The notes under the pieces were generated by a model. It searched no databases, was not told where the DNA came from, and saw only the letters and a program-made list of their open reading frames with translations. Source: Glandiceps talaboti (lineage: Eukaryota; Hemichordata; Enteropneusta; Spengelidae). Taken from it: a stretch of DNA of 50,100 nucleotides. The stretch's first letter is position 1. Every line of letters starts with the position of its first letter. Position numbers and translations under genes: made by a program. This document shows positions 1-11,645 of the stretch, in pieces. Location of the stretch: contig NC_135559.1 of assembly GCF_964340395.1 (NCBI RefSeq), positions 18,854,050-18,904,149 of the forward strand, given 5' to 3'.

Positions 1-164
1 CACAATATCTTCCATGCCACACCCGATACCAAATGGTTTAGCCCTGTTTGTAAATTACTCGCTATAATTTTATATCAAATTTTAGTAATAACTTACTCAA
101 TTTGGCTTTGGTGGAACTTTGAGCTTGCTCAGTTGGCTCTAAAATACATGTGGTTTGGCGTTGT

Positions 165-202
165 TACCTCCCGTAAGGGTACGGGAGGTATTAAAATACG
201 AA

Positions 203-241
<39 letters not shown>

Positions 242-300
242 GTCATCATTTTCTAAAATTCGGCTGGCTCAATTGTAATGAAATTTGGAATATATAATCT
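165..300 (+). mobile_element. Hairpin plus TCTG microsatellite element end (pearl/Helentron-like fragment)
   Basis: A perfect 11-bp stem (165-175 TACCTCCCGTA with 180-190 TACGGGAGGTA, 4-nt loop) is followed by a TGTC/TCTG tract at 203-240. A line resembling 'ctggctcaattgtaatgaaatttgg' then follows, which is the usual core start of this element type. The same order (hairpin, tetranucleotide, core) recurs at 23716 and 29905. Only about one core unit is present here, so it is a fragment. The assignment to non-autonomous Helentron-like elements is by architecture only. Confidence 0.45.
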
Positions 301-360
301 TTAGTTTAATAGCTAGACCTGATTAGGTTTTGAGCCAGATCGGTTAATGTTTAATTAGAG

Positions 361-1029
361 AAATTTGCATATTAATAAAATCAAATAATTAAGCAATATC
401 TTAAGACTCCATACTTCAATTTCAATAAAAATTAGTGTATTCATCAAACATAAGAAAATACATTTGTTCTATAAAATTTGTTGGTGTACTTTAAAGTGTT
501 AAGACAATATGAATTAATATAATTACCTATATTAATTTGAGTAAACTCGGAAGGCTGCCCTCAGCTGCTGGTCACTGTCAATGGTTTTATATAGCATCTA
601 GTCTGCCCGGGCACAAATTAGCTGTTCGAATAGACCAAATCCGAAAACGTTTGGTGAGTATACAAATACTATATATTTTTTAGATCTTCCCTTTGGCTCT
701 AGTGTCTAAATTTCAATTGAGTTATACCTTTACGAAGTTCAATTCCGTGAGAGAATGTAATGAAGACAAATGCGTGAACCATGAGTGTAATATGGCAAGA
801 TGGCGTCCATGACGCGATCATGTTGACAGTATATATTGTAGTAGGTAGCGTTTGCTGTGATTTTGGGGCTTCTTCTTCTGTGTTTGTGACATTGAACTCG
901 GCATGAACCAAATCCTACGACTCCTACAATGTAAACGCAAATAGAAGCGATTCACATCTAAATTGCAAAGTTGAGTGGGTTTTCAGCTAAATTACGCCTT
1001 TACTTGGCATAAAATCGAACATACTCACT
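361..1029. other. Non-coding stretch, no gene seen
   Basis: AT-rich sequence with stops in all frames. The short open stretch at 699-911 (minus) has no splice context and no recognisable composition. I see no RNA gene or repeat here. Confidence 0.5.
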
Positions 1030-3542
1030 CTAAGGGGCGACGTCAAAAGATCGATGTTTACAAAAAACTTAATTGCTTTAGTTTGGGGGTGGGGGGGGGT
1101 TTGGCCAAATTAATTTCTCAACCTTCAAAAACGATTTAACGTCATACTTAGCAAATTTAGTACGATTTCAAGGATGCTTTTACCTATAAGGGCGGCCCTT
1201 TTTATGTTTCTCATCTCCCGACCGACTCTAATTTCCAGCTCCGACATCAGACAAAAAAAATTTTTTTTATTTCCGACCGACTCGACCCTTGAGTTCAACA
1301 CAGCAAGACTGTAAGGTTCGAATGAACATCAAACGTTCCTCATGACGTCTTAGACCAGTGTATGTTCTGCCGAGGCCGCGACCTTGCAACATTGGCCCCT
1401 CTAAAATTACAAATGACGGAATAATTTCCCCACCTTGCGCCGCTTTGGCACATTCATTTTACGGCAAACATCAAAATTATCGAAGTCCAGGGCCAGGCCC
1501 TGACGTCAATCCCACAAGAAGTATACTGACTCCGTGAGGGAAAGTTTTGTTGTCACTCATATAAGATACAGTGACAACACACAGTTCTATTGTTAACATA
1601 AAAAATGCCACAAAAAGGTCAACTTTGATTAGAGGGAGTAGATGAGACGTCAAAATGGACGTCTCTCGTCACATGTTTTGTCTACAATCACTGTCGCGAC
1701 CTCTGACCTACTCACTGACGTGTTCGAAACACTGAACTTGCTACCGGAAATCGGAACATATATCTGCCACAGCTAGCTCTGAAGCCTAAGTAAACCAGAT
1801 TTATTGGACAGGTTGTGATTTTCATTTGTTGATGGGTTAGATTAATGGAAACAAAATGAGTACATGTGTATTTTGATTCCGAAAAAGCTCATGTTGCATG
1901 ATGTTGACAGTGGCACATATGTGAATGTTGGGCACTGACTGGATCAATGCGGCCATATAGACGGCCGATGCATGTGCACCCGGTCAGTCATGAAGAATGA
2001 ACTTGTTGTGCAAATCAGAAAATAATTACAGTGGTATTTACAAAGCATCCTAACCTTGACGTTGATAGTTTTAGTTGACGATTTCTGAGTTTCAAGGACA
2101 CCTTATGTCAGCTTCTAGTATCACAAGTTTACAGTATGTAACTAATGCTGTCATTTGATATCGCAGGACCAAATCATGATACACAGCCAGTAACGGTAAT
2201 CAATAAAAAATAAATCATTTCAAAGTTTGTTTGACTGTATCGTTTTTCGTTCACATTTGGTACTTTTTAAAGTCAGTGATTTTTTTCTTCAAAATGTTGG
2301 TTTTTCCTCGTCATGAATTTGAAGAGGGAATGATGTTAAAACACAGCAGTATACTAACAGTTCTACAAATGAAACAATTGTGGTTACAAGATTAGGATTT
2401 CTCAAAGTTTTTATTCAATCATTATCATATGTTCACTATGACTTATTTTGAAGTTGTTCTTTGTCCTTGTCTGAAAAAAGAGAATTATAAATTTGAGCAC
2501 TGCTATTCATTGATATTCAGATTAAAAATTGTGACTACCTGGCTGTCCAATCTTTCTAAACAATATATAATATACTCTGTAGAAATGACTTAAAATACAT
2601 AATCTTAATTGCTTTCTTTTTCTAAGGTGTAATGTGTAGTACACAATTTTCAAAAAAAAACAGCTTACTGGGAACTGTTATTGTGAATGGAATTTTATCC
2701 CCACCCCCACCCCCTTTGTTACGTCGGAGCAGCATGTGTCTTTCATGGCTGAAGTCGTTGAGGTTTGATGAGGGACAGGGCTCGAATTTAATGCCGCCGT
2801 GTGGTACATTTTGCTACAATGTAATAACAGCTCAGAATATTTCTATCATTTTCAAAATTATGCTTAAAATTGGTAAAAGTCATACTGCATTCCTCAAAAA
2901 GTTACATACTAAAGTTCAAATTAGCGATGTCAATGCCACTTTGATTAATAGGACGAAGTGTAATAGTACTCCTGATAAAATCATACAATAGTTTCTGGCT
3001 ACAGATATACACCCATCAGGATGATAAGTATTCATCTTCTTACAAAGTTGTTCTAGGGACTTGTCAACCTTGCTAAAATGAAGGAAAGAGACCTGTAACA
3101 AGGAATTCAATAAATAGAAGAGAAGAGAAGAGAAGAGAAAAGAAGTTGTAGAGAGACTGACAGAAAGGACAGAGAATAGAACTGAAAAAATACAGATTGT
3201 TTTTCCTTGCCCCCCCCCCCTTTTTTTATTTCGCTTGCCCGCCCCGCCTGACTATTCCACTGGAGATGAGAAACAAAAAAAGGTCACCCACCCTAACACT
3301 GCGTACACTCGGTCCGATTTATCAACGGTATGCGGTTAAAATGGTTTTGTTTTTATTTATAATTCAGTAGTATATAGGTACGTTGTTTGAAAGTGGAAGT
3401 ACTAGTATACAGTATGAGTCTGAAACGATTTTCAATTTTAGGTCAGTTAAGTTAGATGGGGGGGGTGGGGGGGGGGGTCTGGGACCTAACTTAAGCAATT
3501 AAATTAGATATATTATATTGAACTTTTGATGTTGCCCCTAAG
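1030..3542. mobile_element. Possible inverted-repeat transposon or two inverted dispersed repeats
   Basis: Two blocks near the left end recur inverted near the right end, in mirror order. The outer block (about 1030-1090) matches 3480-3542 inverted: CTAAGGGGCGACGTCAAAAG against the reverse-strand CTTAGGGGCAACATCAAAAG. The inner block at 1190-1217 (ending TTTCTCATCTCC) matches 3262-3292 inverted. Divergence is substantial and no clear target duplication was found. The interior (1220-3260) has no transposase ORF that I recognise. It may simply be two independent inverted copies of one repeat. Confidence 0.35.
1343..1665. promoter_or_regulatory. Cluster of CRE-like GACGTC motifs
   Basis: GACGTC occurs at 1343-1350 (TGACGTCT), 1501-1508 (TGACGTCA, the full CREB/ATF palindrome), 1645-1652 (AGACGTCA) and 1657-1664 (GGACGTCT). 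The last two form a hairpin with 8-bp arms GAGACGTC/GACGTCTC around a 6-nt loop. No first exon is recognised nearby, so a promoter role is inference only. Confidence 0.25.
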
Positions 3543-4190
3543 TCTAACCCTAGTCCTGCTTGCATACGGAGTGAGTCGTCCCTTCCTTCCCTTCGTTGAG
3601 GGTCGTGTCAGTAATAAAGACTTGCCAGCATAACTATAGCTATTTTTCAGCGTAATTTCATCTACTACTGGAATTGTGTTGTTTGGTTCAGAATAAACAT
3701 CGAAAACTCAAAAGGCTCAAAAATAGAAGAAAAAACGTTCAAAATTATAACAGGAGGTAAAAATTATTGCATAGCTGCTAGTTGATGGCATTGATATTAA
3801 TTATGTACATTTGTTAGACGAAAGCTATACCTGAATTAAAAGCTGACACAATTTGACTAGAACATAATTTAAATTTGGGGTGGGAGGTATGAGTCCATAT
3901 ATTTTATTGGGGGACGGGGTATGAGTCTGTTTTGTTTTGCATCTCACAGAATTGTACAAAATAAAGGGTTTTGGATTGATCACAAAAATAATGTGCTTCA
4001 TGATGTGGATATAAGTTGACCAAAATGAAATATTCTACATGCATTCATACAATTTTGATCCCATAAATTCATGATTTAAATAAATGCATCCTGATACACT
4101 AGTATTTCATTTTGGAATAATTTATTAAAGTACAATGTTTGTATTGCAAATTTGGGCATGTACAATTATATTTTGCTCAATAATTTAACA
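3543..4190. other. Non-coding stretch, no gene seen
   Basis: AT-rich sequence without a long ORF, splice-bounded exon or recognisable repeat, apart from short G-rich tracts. Confidence 0.4.
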
Positions 4191-4193
4191 ACA

Positions 4194-4300
4194 CCCCCCC
4201 CCCCACACACACACACACATACACACATTATACCACCACCACATACATACATAGTCATACATACATACATTCATACATACATACATACATACATACATTT
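4194..4300. repeat. Poly-C, CA and CATA microsatellite block
   Basis: An 11-nt C run is followed by CA dinucleotides and CATA tetranucleotides in direct succession. Confidence 0.9.
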
Positions 4301-4319
4301 GTAAACCTGGGGGTTTGCC

Positions 4320-4516
4320 TTGAGTTGTACTGACCCACACAAAAAGAAATATATAAAAGAATAGGAAATTGTTTCAATTAAAAGAAAGCTACGATTTTTG
4401 CACTCAATATAAGATTATATAATTTGCCTTGAGTTGTACTGTGACCCACACAAAATGAAAAATATAAAAGAATAGGAAATTGTTTCAATTAAAAGAAAGC
4501 TACGATTTTTGCATAC
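4320..4516 (+). repeat. Two-copy tandem duplication of about 117 bp
   Basis: The block starting 'tgccttgagttgtactg' at about 4317, continuing through 'aaagaataggaaattg' and 'agctacgatttttgca', is repeated from about 4434 with minor changes. Both copies are non-coding. Confidence 0.8.
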
Positions 4517-4539
4517 TGTAACTTATTTCTCTACATACA

Positions 4540-4583
4540 CAACAACAACAACAACAACGATGGTGGCGACGACGACGACGACG

Positions 4584-4616
<33 letters not shown>
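4540..4616. repeat. ACA/ACG trinucleotide microsatellite
   Basis: Runs of ACA with an inner GACGAC section. Confidence 0.9.
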
Positions 4617-5620
4617 TAACATAAAAGAGTGGTTTAGTTACAAACCAATCCTATGATCTCACTCAAACTGAAACCTTTTTTTCAGCTTCGTTACCGGATC
4701 GAACACATTACGTGAACTTACAGTTCACTTCATGCTCTTCGAAGATTCATTTGAGGTTAACCATGGTTCACACGTATACATCGTTCAGAAATAAAATTAT
4801 CATGGTGTATACCAAGTTCATATTTCTCCTCAGCAACACAAATTTGTTTATACCATAGTTTTTTTTAGTTTAATTTTAATAATTGGTGGTTCCCTTACTG
4901 GAGGCGCTCAGTTTACATCTGGTTTTCATTTGTTTTGGGCCAGTCATGTTCGATTTTGACTAAACTGATTTAGCGTGGTTTGATTCGGCCACGCGACGTC
5001 AATAAAAGATTGCAATTCGTGCCGGTCTTTGATGTGGTCAGGTTGCGACATTTCTCACACGTACAAACGATTGTTAGCGAACTGTGTTATTTCGTACATT
5101 TCATACATTTTCTAGATAAAATGACAATAAACTAAATCCCATGTTTGTCAGAATAAGCTTCAGACCTTCTAAATGTTTAAAACACAATTATTTTCAAATC
5201 ATTAACCTTTAATTCACACAGAAAACAAATTCATTTATGATGCTCTACCCAATCATTGAAGGGGGGGGGGGTGTTGTTGTAAAAAAGGGAAAGTAAGGTA
5301 CTTTAAATTTATGTACATGTACATTGGATGTGGAGTGTGTTTAGAACGAAACTTAACCTACCTTTGACACTGTTCACTGACCCCCAAGGTCGTCAAGGTT
5401 ATCCCAAACGTCCCAGTCCAAAGTGTGGCAATGAAGAATGGGACAAGTTTCAAGCAAAGACATACAACATAATCAGTGTCGGTAATTTTTCAAAGTATAA
5501 ACAGCACAGGATCCCACATCTAATGACTCTGTTTACTGATTAGGACACTGCATGTGATAATGATCAACTGGGGCAGTGTGGCTCATACCAGAGGCTCATA
5601 CCATTATGAAGTATACAATT
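4617..5620. other. Non-coding stretch with a doubtful exon-like segment
   Basis: Mostly unremarkable AT-rich sequence. The segment 5388-5470 is open in two frames after an AG, but no good donor or family resemblance supports it. An 11-nt G run lies at 5261-5271. Confidence 0.35.
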
Positions 5621-5626
5621 TCGTAT

Positions 5627-5669
<43 letters not shown>

Positions 5670-5670
5670 C
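5621..5670. repeat. CAA microsatellite
   Basis: Uninterrupted CAA trinucleotide run. Confidence 0.95.
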
Positions 5671-5793
5671 TTCATCTTATTATAATTCAAGCTACATACA
5701 ACATGTTATTTCTTGATCACTGAAATCAGTATTGAAATGGATTTATTATTGTGTCTATTCATGTACTTCGAACGATTTTTTTTTTATATCCAG

Positions 5794-5907
5794 CAGGCGC
5801 ACACAAGTAGCACTACTTTTACAAAATGGAGTCATCCCGCGGAAATAGTTCATGTAAATTTACGCTCAAAAGTTGAGAGAGTTGGAACAAAAATACTCGA
5901 CATGTAA
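5794..5907 (+). CDS. Possible terminal coding exon, unknown protein
   Basis: A strong acceptor (long T run, then ATATCCAG, AG at 5792-5793) opens a 37-codon reading frame starting QAHTSSTTFTKWSH and ending KILDM with TAA at 5905-5907. An AATAAA lies about 100 bases downstream. No upstream exon joins convincingly, and I recognise no family, so this may be chance. It could belong to the same gene as the exons from 6987 only if its stop were skipped, which makes membership unlikely. Confidence 0.22.
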   Translation, partial: QAHTSSTTFTKWSHPAEIVHVNLRSKVERVGTKILDM

Positions 5908-6004
5908 TCAATTTATCATTATTTCAAACTCAACTGCTTGTCCGACCACAGGGTGCCCAGGCTCATTTAGTTCTGTTTACAAATATGAACAAAACAAAAT
6001 AAAC

Positions 6005-6057
6005 ATACAAGTAAACAAACAAAAACAAACAAACAAGTAAACAAACAAACAAACAAA
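6005..6057. repeat. AAAC microsatellite
   Basis: Imperfect AAAC/AAACAA repeats. Confidence 0.8.
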
Positions 6058-6986
6058 ATAAACTGACAAATGAGTAGATACATACATGAGTAAACGACAA
6101 CAAACCAACGAACAACCAAACACTGCCCCCCCCCCTCCCGAAATGGTCACATATGGAAATAACCCCCAAGGGTTGAGACTGATCAAGTACTATACGTACG
6201 ATTATAATTTTCATATCCTGAAAAAATGCCATAAATTGACTTCAGATCAGTCAAAAATCCACCTCGCTAGAACAAATATGCTTAGAACTCACATTTTTAC
6301 CGGCGAAATTGACAGCTAAATGAACAGAAAGGCTGAAATCTCTTCCTTTTTTCGTTTTTAAAATCAAAATTGATACGTGATAGCATGAGCCTCCTCGGTT
6401 GCCGTAGTATAATGAAGAATAAAACATGATTTTTCAATCACATACTTTATCATATGCTGCAATATATAAAGTTTTTTTTTTATCATTTACATAATAGAAA
6501 CTGCCATTAAAACATCATCAGATAATCTATTGTTTCTGTTTAATTTAAAAAGAAATGATAGTTTTTATAAAGTGGATAAACACACCAAAATTGATAAACC
6601 AGGATTTATAACCTTGGTTTGTAATAATGATTCAAATAAAAAGCACTAATACCTTCTTGTAATATAAGAATGTGTTTTACAGAAATTATGAAACTGTAGA
6701 GAAGATGGAAATAGCATTGAGTAAGTGTTACTCCATGTGTATTTTCAAATGCACTGGTGGTGTTTTCATTTTGATAACTAATCATACTATTCATTATCAC
6801 ACCATTAAAATAAATAAAAGATGGCTATAAGAAACTTTGGAATCAGTTGGTACCAAAAAATGTTTGGTACTCTAGCTTATACTTGCCCATTCCTGAGGTA
6901 GCTTCACATGGGACCATATTTTACTCTCCTGGGGTCACCAACGCAATTTTCCACATACAAACCTTATAATTTGCAAACTGTTCTAG

Positions 6987-7134
6987 CACCCCCATATTAT
7001 CTACTACTGTCATGATATCAGAAGTCAAAGATAAATTTGTTGGTTTGAAGTTAGATACACGTGTTATTCCCAATGCCAAGGTCCTTGCTACATCAACAGA
7101 TGGACAACTTAGTATTATTATACAGTGTCCAAAG
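6987..7134 (+). CDS. Internal coding exon, 3' part of an unidentified gene
   Basis: An acceptor TTCTAG (AG at 6985-6986) and a strong donor AAG|GTGAGT (7134/7135) bound an exon open in one frame. The peptide includes SEVKDKFVGLKLDTRVIPN followed by AKVLATSTDGQLSIIIQCPK. A second possible acceptor (ATATCAG) lies about 33 bases inside. The alternating hydrophobic pattern of the second half looks like beta structure, as in a propeller blade or sandwich, but I cannot name a family. The exon ends in phase 0, matching the exon at 8877. The 5' exons of the gene were not found in this window or lie further left. Confidence 0.5.
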
Positions 7135-7201
7135 GTGAGTGCCAGAATCTTTTATGCAGTTTTCCCAGGCGAAATTAATAGAATTTTTCGCAAAAATTTA
7201 A

Positions 7202-7296
7202 CTAATTTGAATATTTTTCCACACTCAAATGTTTTAATGAATTTGAATATTTGTAAATTTTTCCCTCCAAAAGTTTTCCCGCCAATAATTTCATGA
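7202..7296. other. Intronic stretch with an E2F-like site
   Basis: The intron after 7134 carries TTTTCCCGCCAAT at 7274-7286, an E2F-type motif on the reverse strand. No coding signal is seen. Confidence 0.3.
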
Positions 7297-7743
7297 CCAA
7301 AATCGATAGAATTTGACAAAATGTAATTAATTTCAATATTGTTTTGAAGTTTCCCACACTTAATCTGAATATTATGTGGACCAAGCTTTCACAACCACAA
7401 TTTAATGAATTTTCATATCTGCAATGTTGATAAGTAAATTCAAATTTTCTACTGAATCAGATATAAAAAAAACTTTGCTGGGTATCTGGGTAGCACTAAT
7501 ATGCTTACCATGTTTTTTACATTATACCGATCATAGTGGTGTTACCACTACAATTTTCACCATGGTTTACATCATATATAAAATGTCGATGTCGCATTCA
7601 TTTAGGGGAGGGGTTTTGTCCTAAAAGAACAAAGTTCGTTTATTGAGCCTGTGGTAAATTGTGTGATCATCCCTGAGAGAAGTTGTGTGATACAGAATTA
7701 GAGAAAATGACTCTTGAGGGTTCCTAAACATAATAAAGTGTAG

Positions 7744-7801
7744 TCTGTAAGGTACGCCGTGACAGGGCGCCCTCACACATCGGCATGACGTATCTTACAG
7801 T
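7744..7801. repeat. Short self-complementary dispersed element, copy 1
   Basis: The ends CTGTAAGGTACG and CGTATCTTACAG are inverted copies (11 of 12 pair). They enclose a GC-rich core GACAGGGCGCCCTCACAC. The left half and core recur at 11606-11645, so this is a dispersed family. Confidence 0.55.
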
Positions 7802-8542
7802 CTAAATAAAATGCTGCTGAGATAAAATCAACCTCACCTTTGTTCTCTGCATGTTCTTTTTTACTACCCGTTAGAGATGATAGCACAATATTGCACAAGC
7901 TCAATTCATTCAAAAGTTCATTCAGGACACCCCCCCCCCCCCCCAACGAACATTCACAAGTGTGAATCACATATTTATACATGACTTAAACCACGATGAA
8001 AACTTTAGCAGTCACACCACTATGATCGATGCAATGTAAAACATGATGGTAAACACATCAAGATACTACCAAATACCCAGCGCTGTATCTGATATTAGAA
8101 GTTAATTTTATCACCATCTCAGTAGTAAATACATCATTGAAGGCGTCGTGAAAGTTTTCGAAATTTGGTTTGAAGAGCAAACATGAATCTCAGCAATTAC
8201 ACTGACGCCAGACCCCTCCCCCCTTAAACAAACAAAGTTCGCTTGTTGAGCTTGTGTGACATTGTGCGATTGTTCCTTATATAAAGTAAGTCTTTGTTAT
8301 GTTCATTTTGAGGTCTGCTTATCCATACTACATTTTACTCAATTGTCCTCATTTCATTATTATCATATCTGATACAACCATTCCAGACAGCTGAACAGGT
8401 AAACAGATATATTACATAAATCAATGCAAAGTAGAGAAATGAGGAATGATTTGTTTGTTTTTTTGTTTTTTTTGTTGAATAATGTTACCAATTATCAGTA
8501 GAAAATATTCATCTACACTTAGGTAATCAAGTACTCACTTTC

Positions 8543-8613
8543 ACACACACACACACACACACACACAATGATACATTTGACACATACATACACACATACA
8601 TACGTACGTACGT

Positions 8614-8646
<33 letters not shown>

Positions 8647-8770
8647 GACAGATATACATACATACATACATACATACATACATACATACATACATACATA
8701 CATACATACATACATACATACATACATACATACATACATACATACATACATACATACACCTACACACACA
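8543..8770. repeat. Compound CA / GACA / TACA microsatellite
   Basis: CA dinucleotides, then GACA at about 8616-8650 and TACA to 8758. The open frames across it on both strands are artefacts of repetition. Confidence 0.97.
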
Positions 8771-8876
8771 CAGCCTGATTATTCTTTCTTTGATATGTAT
8801 ACTCTTATCTTTTTTGTATTTGTCAAATAAAAACCCAAACATTAACATTAATATGATGAATATTATTTTCTAATAG

Positions 8877-9041
8877 GTACAAGAAGAATCAGAAGCTGGT
8901 TCTATCTATCCTCCACCATCAAGGCCAGCCTCACTACTCAGTCAGAATCCAGGTCCAAACTCATTGCATCACAGCGTAGTTTACAGAACACAGCAAGAGG
9001 TGGGAGCAACCCACCTGTACCATAGCGCTCACATCACAGCA
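8877..9041 (+). CDS. Terminal coding exon of the 7-kb gene, entering a minisatellite
   Basis: The acceptor TTTTCTAATAG (AG at 8875-8876) starts an exon in phase 0 with the donor at 7134. It encodes VQEESEAGSIYPPPSRPASL, then LSQNPGPNSLHHSVVYRTQQ, and ends with TAG at 9039-9041. The Ser/Pro-rich tail suggests a disordered C-terminus. The last 25 codons lie inside the first units of the 65-67 bp minisatellite, so the stop codon sits in a repeat unit. A weak donor (GAG|GTGGGA at 8998) in phase 0 could instead splice to the candidate exon at 15683. Confidence 0.5.
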
Positions 9042-9366
9042 TAGTTTACAGAACACAGAGAGAGGTGGGACCAACCCACCTGTACCATAGTGATCTCACA
9101 TCACAGCATAGTTTACAGAACACAGAGAGAGGTGGGACCAACCCACCTGTACCATAGCGATCTCACATCACAGTATAGTTTACAGAACACAGAGAGAAGT
9201 GGTACCAACCCAACTGTTCCATAGTGATCTAACATCATAGCGTAGTTTACGAAACACAGAGAGAGGTGGTACCAACCCACCTGTTCCATAGTGATCTCAC
9301 ATCACAGTATAGTTTACAGAACACAGCAAGAGGTGGTACCAATCCACCTGTACCATAGAAATCTCA
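8967..9366 (+). repeat. 65-67 bp minisatellite, six units
   Basis: Units start at 8967, 9032, 9099, 9166, 9233 and 9300, each with 'catcacag', 'agtttacagaacacag' and 'ccaacccacctgt'. The first unit and part of the second are coding; the rest lies in the 3' UTR. Copies differ at a few positions each. Confidence 0.93.
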
Positions 9367-11455
9367 CAATTATCTTGCCTCCCCTTCCCACCCACCCCTC
9401 CTCACCCCAGTCATAAAGAAATTCCTCCCCCCCCCAATATTTTTCACCATCTTTATATATTTTATTTCTTCACATATCATCTAACTTCAGGTTTGACCGA
9501 AAGAGACTATTTGCAGATTTCAAATTTTGAGAAATTGTTTATTTTAAAGTTTGATTCATTGAAATTATAAGATTGAAAATAACAGGAATTAACGAATGAA
9601 CTTAAGCCTGAAAATTGTGATGCTTTAATTACAGCTAAAATGATGTAGGCTTGGTGTTTCACTCATGCAACATGACATTTAATACACACCCTCAGACAAC
9701 TTCTAATGCAAAACAAACAATTATATAGGTGCCATGCACAGTTGGGATGTAGAAGTAGTCAAGTTGAAATGTTGATTCTTAGTTAGAAAATAAACAATTG
9801 CAGCCATTAAAATCAAAATCCACATGTAATGTTTTCATTAGAAACCTGTTTTTACTGCACTGTAAAAGAATAGCAATGCTTATCAGTGTTCAATGTGATT
9901 GGGTAAAGGATCCTGCTGTGTTTATTGTGTCTCTGTTATTGTTAGTCTAGAGTTGAAATATGTCTTGCTCTGTGTCAAAAACATAATGTCCCATGAGTGG
10001 AACACCAAGCCGTCATCATTTTAGCTGTAGTTGCTTCTGCTTGTAATTCAAATCCAATCTTTTGAAAACCTTGTATAAATAACTTAGGACAGTGAATACC
10101 AAATCATAGCCAATGTCAAGGTTTTAAGAAAAGACAATTTCTTTTCTTCGTCTTATCACGTTGTCACCTAACAATAGAGAGTATATCATGTCAAAGAAGT
10201 CTTTATGACTTTTCCTGTAAATAGTTACAAATCATAGAAATTAACGTGCTCAAAGTGGCACAAGCTGAGTTTGCAATTATTTAGTCAAGTGAAAGTACTT
10301 GAAACCTTGGTTAAACTATTGAAAGTGTTGTCTAGCATTGTTAGAACAGTTGATTGCATTGTAGGGGTTGCCTGATGAACATTTGTATGCATACAAAAAT
10401 TATATCGTTGCATCATTTCTAAAGTATTACCTTCATACCAGGTTTGAGTTCAGTCAATTGCAAGTAATAGTTAGGTATGCTTCAGGATGTAGAACACTAA
10501 GAGTGACTGTTGAATATGCAGTAAAAATTAATATTGAAAAACTGACAAACTCAGCTTGTGCTCCTTTAAGGTATATTATTAGACACGTACCAGAGATGTC
10601 TTGCAGTGGTGCATGCGCACTAGTGGTATTTTCACTGCAGTGCAATACCGAAAACAGAGGACGCAATCGTTTGCTACACGTGAAATTGTGTGATTGCGTT
10701 GTATGTTTTTTATGACTTTTTATGGAAATTTTCCGTTTCAGATAAACATATGTAATAATAACAGAACCCCATGCCATGTGAGTTCCAGTGTGGGTACTCA
10801 GGGGTTTTTACACGCATTCTTGTAAGTGTTTTCTGCTGCACTTGCACTCGCGAAAGTATGGACACAGAGAACACTGCAAGCACTCATGCAAATACCCCCC
10901 CCCCCACCCCCACCCCCCAACCGAGTACGCCACACTTTCACTTGTCTGTCATGAAGTTCTATCATAGTATGCCATAGTTATTTCATAGACAATTTGGTAT
11001 GACAAAATGTCCCAAATTTCAACTAAAAATAATCTTTTCTTGCTTAAATTTCAGTCCAGGACATATTACTCAGAATTTGTATATAAATGAAACAAAATAA
11101 CGAAATGTATTTATGTGTAGAAATAATATGTCGTATAAAATTGAGTTTTCCGTGATTTATCATTTTAATGTTTTTGTTTATTTTTTGTGTAAATAATATA
11201 AGATTATCATTAACTTTTGTGATTGTACTTCTCATTATGGAATTTTTCAGTAAATATAAGACTGTAAATATATAAATGAAACTTCTGTTTTATTGTAAAT
11301 ATAGTCGGCATTGTGTTCAGTATCTTACATATATAAAGAGATTCTGTTATTTTATAAATTGTGTTAGATGTACTTCTGACTAAAATGTGTTCATGTCTTA
11401 TTGAATGTCATGATATCTACAGAGAAAGTTTTTATGACAATTTCTAAATAAATTG
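9042..11455 (+). other. Probable long 3' UTR of the 7-kb gene
   Basis: No convincing coding exon is present. An AATAAA in 'tctaaataaattg' near 11446 is followed by a GT-rich stretch (tatcttgtgctccgttt), which fits a polyadenylation site near 11460. Earlier AATAAA-like signals lie near 9788. The segment 9352-10320 is duplicated at 49101-50076. The ORFs at 10368-10977 have no splice support. Confidence 0.4.
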
Positions 11456-11605
11456 TACTACCACTACTATATCTTGTGCTCCGTTTATGAGTTTAAGGTT
11501 CACATGTTTTTGGCTTTATTTTTCATTTTTGTGTATTACGCTTTTCCATGTGTCCTGTTCTTCCCTGGATGAATTTATCACATCATTTTTTACATGTGTG
11601 TAGTA

Positions 11606-11645
11606 CGTAAGGTACGCAGTGACAGGGCGCCCTCACACGTCGGTC
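11606..11645. repeat. Short dispersed GC-rich element, copy 2
   Basis: It shares GTAAGGTACGC, GTGACAGGGCGCCCTCACAC and TCGG with 7747-7784. The right inverted arm is less clear in this copy. Confidence 0.5.

Noticed and set aside
1311-1330. tRNA B-box-like 'ggttcgaat'
   Set aside because: There is no matching A box or cloverleaf around it.
5388-5470. Segment open in two frames after an AG
   Set aside because: The acceptor has a poor pyrimidine tract and no usable donor follows.
8519-8873. Overlapping Tyr/Val/Cys/Met and Thr/His/Ile ORFs on both strands
   Set aside because: They come from the TACA and CA microsatellite.
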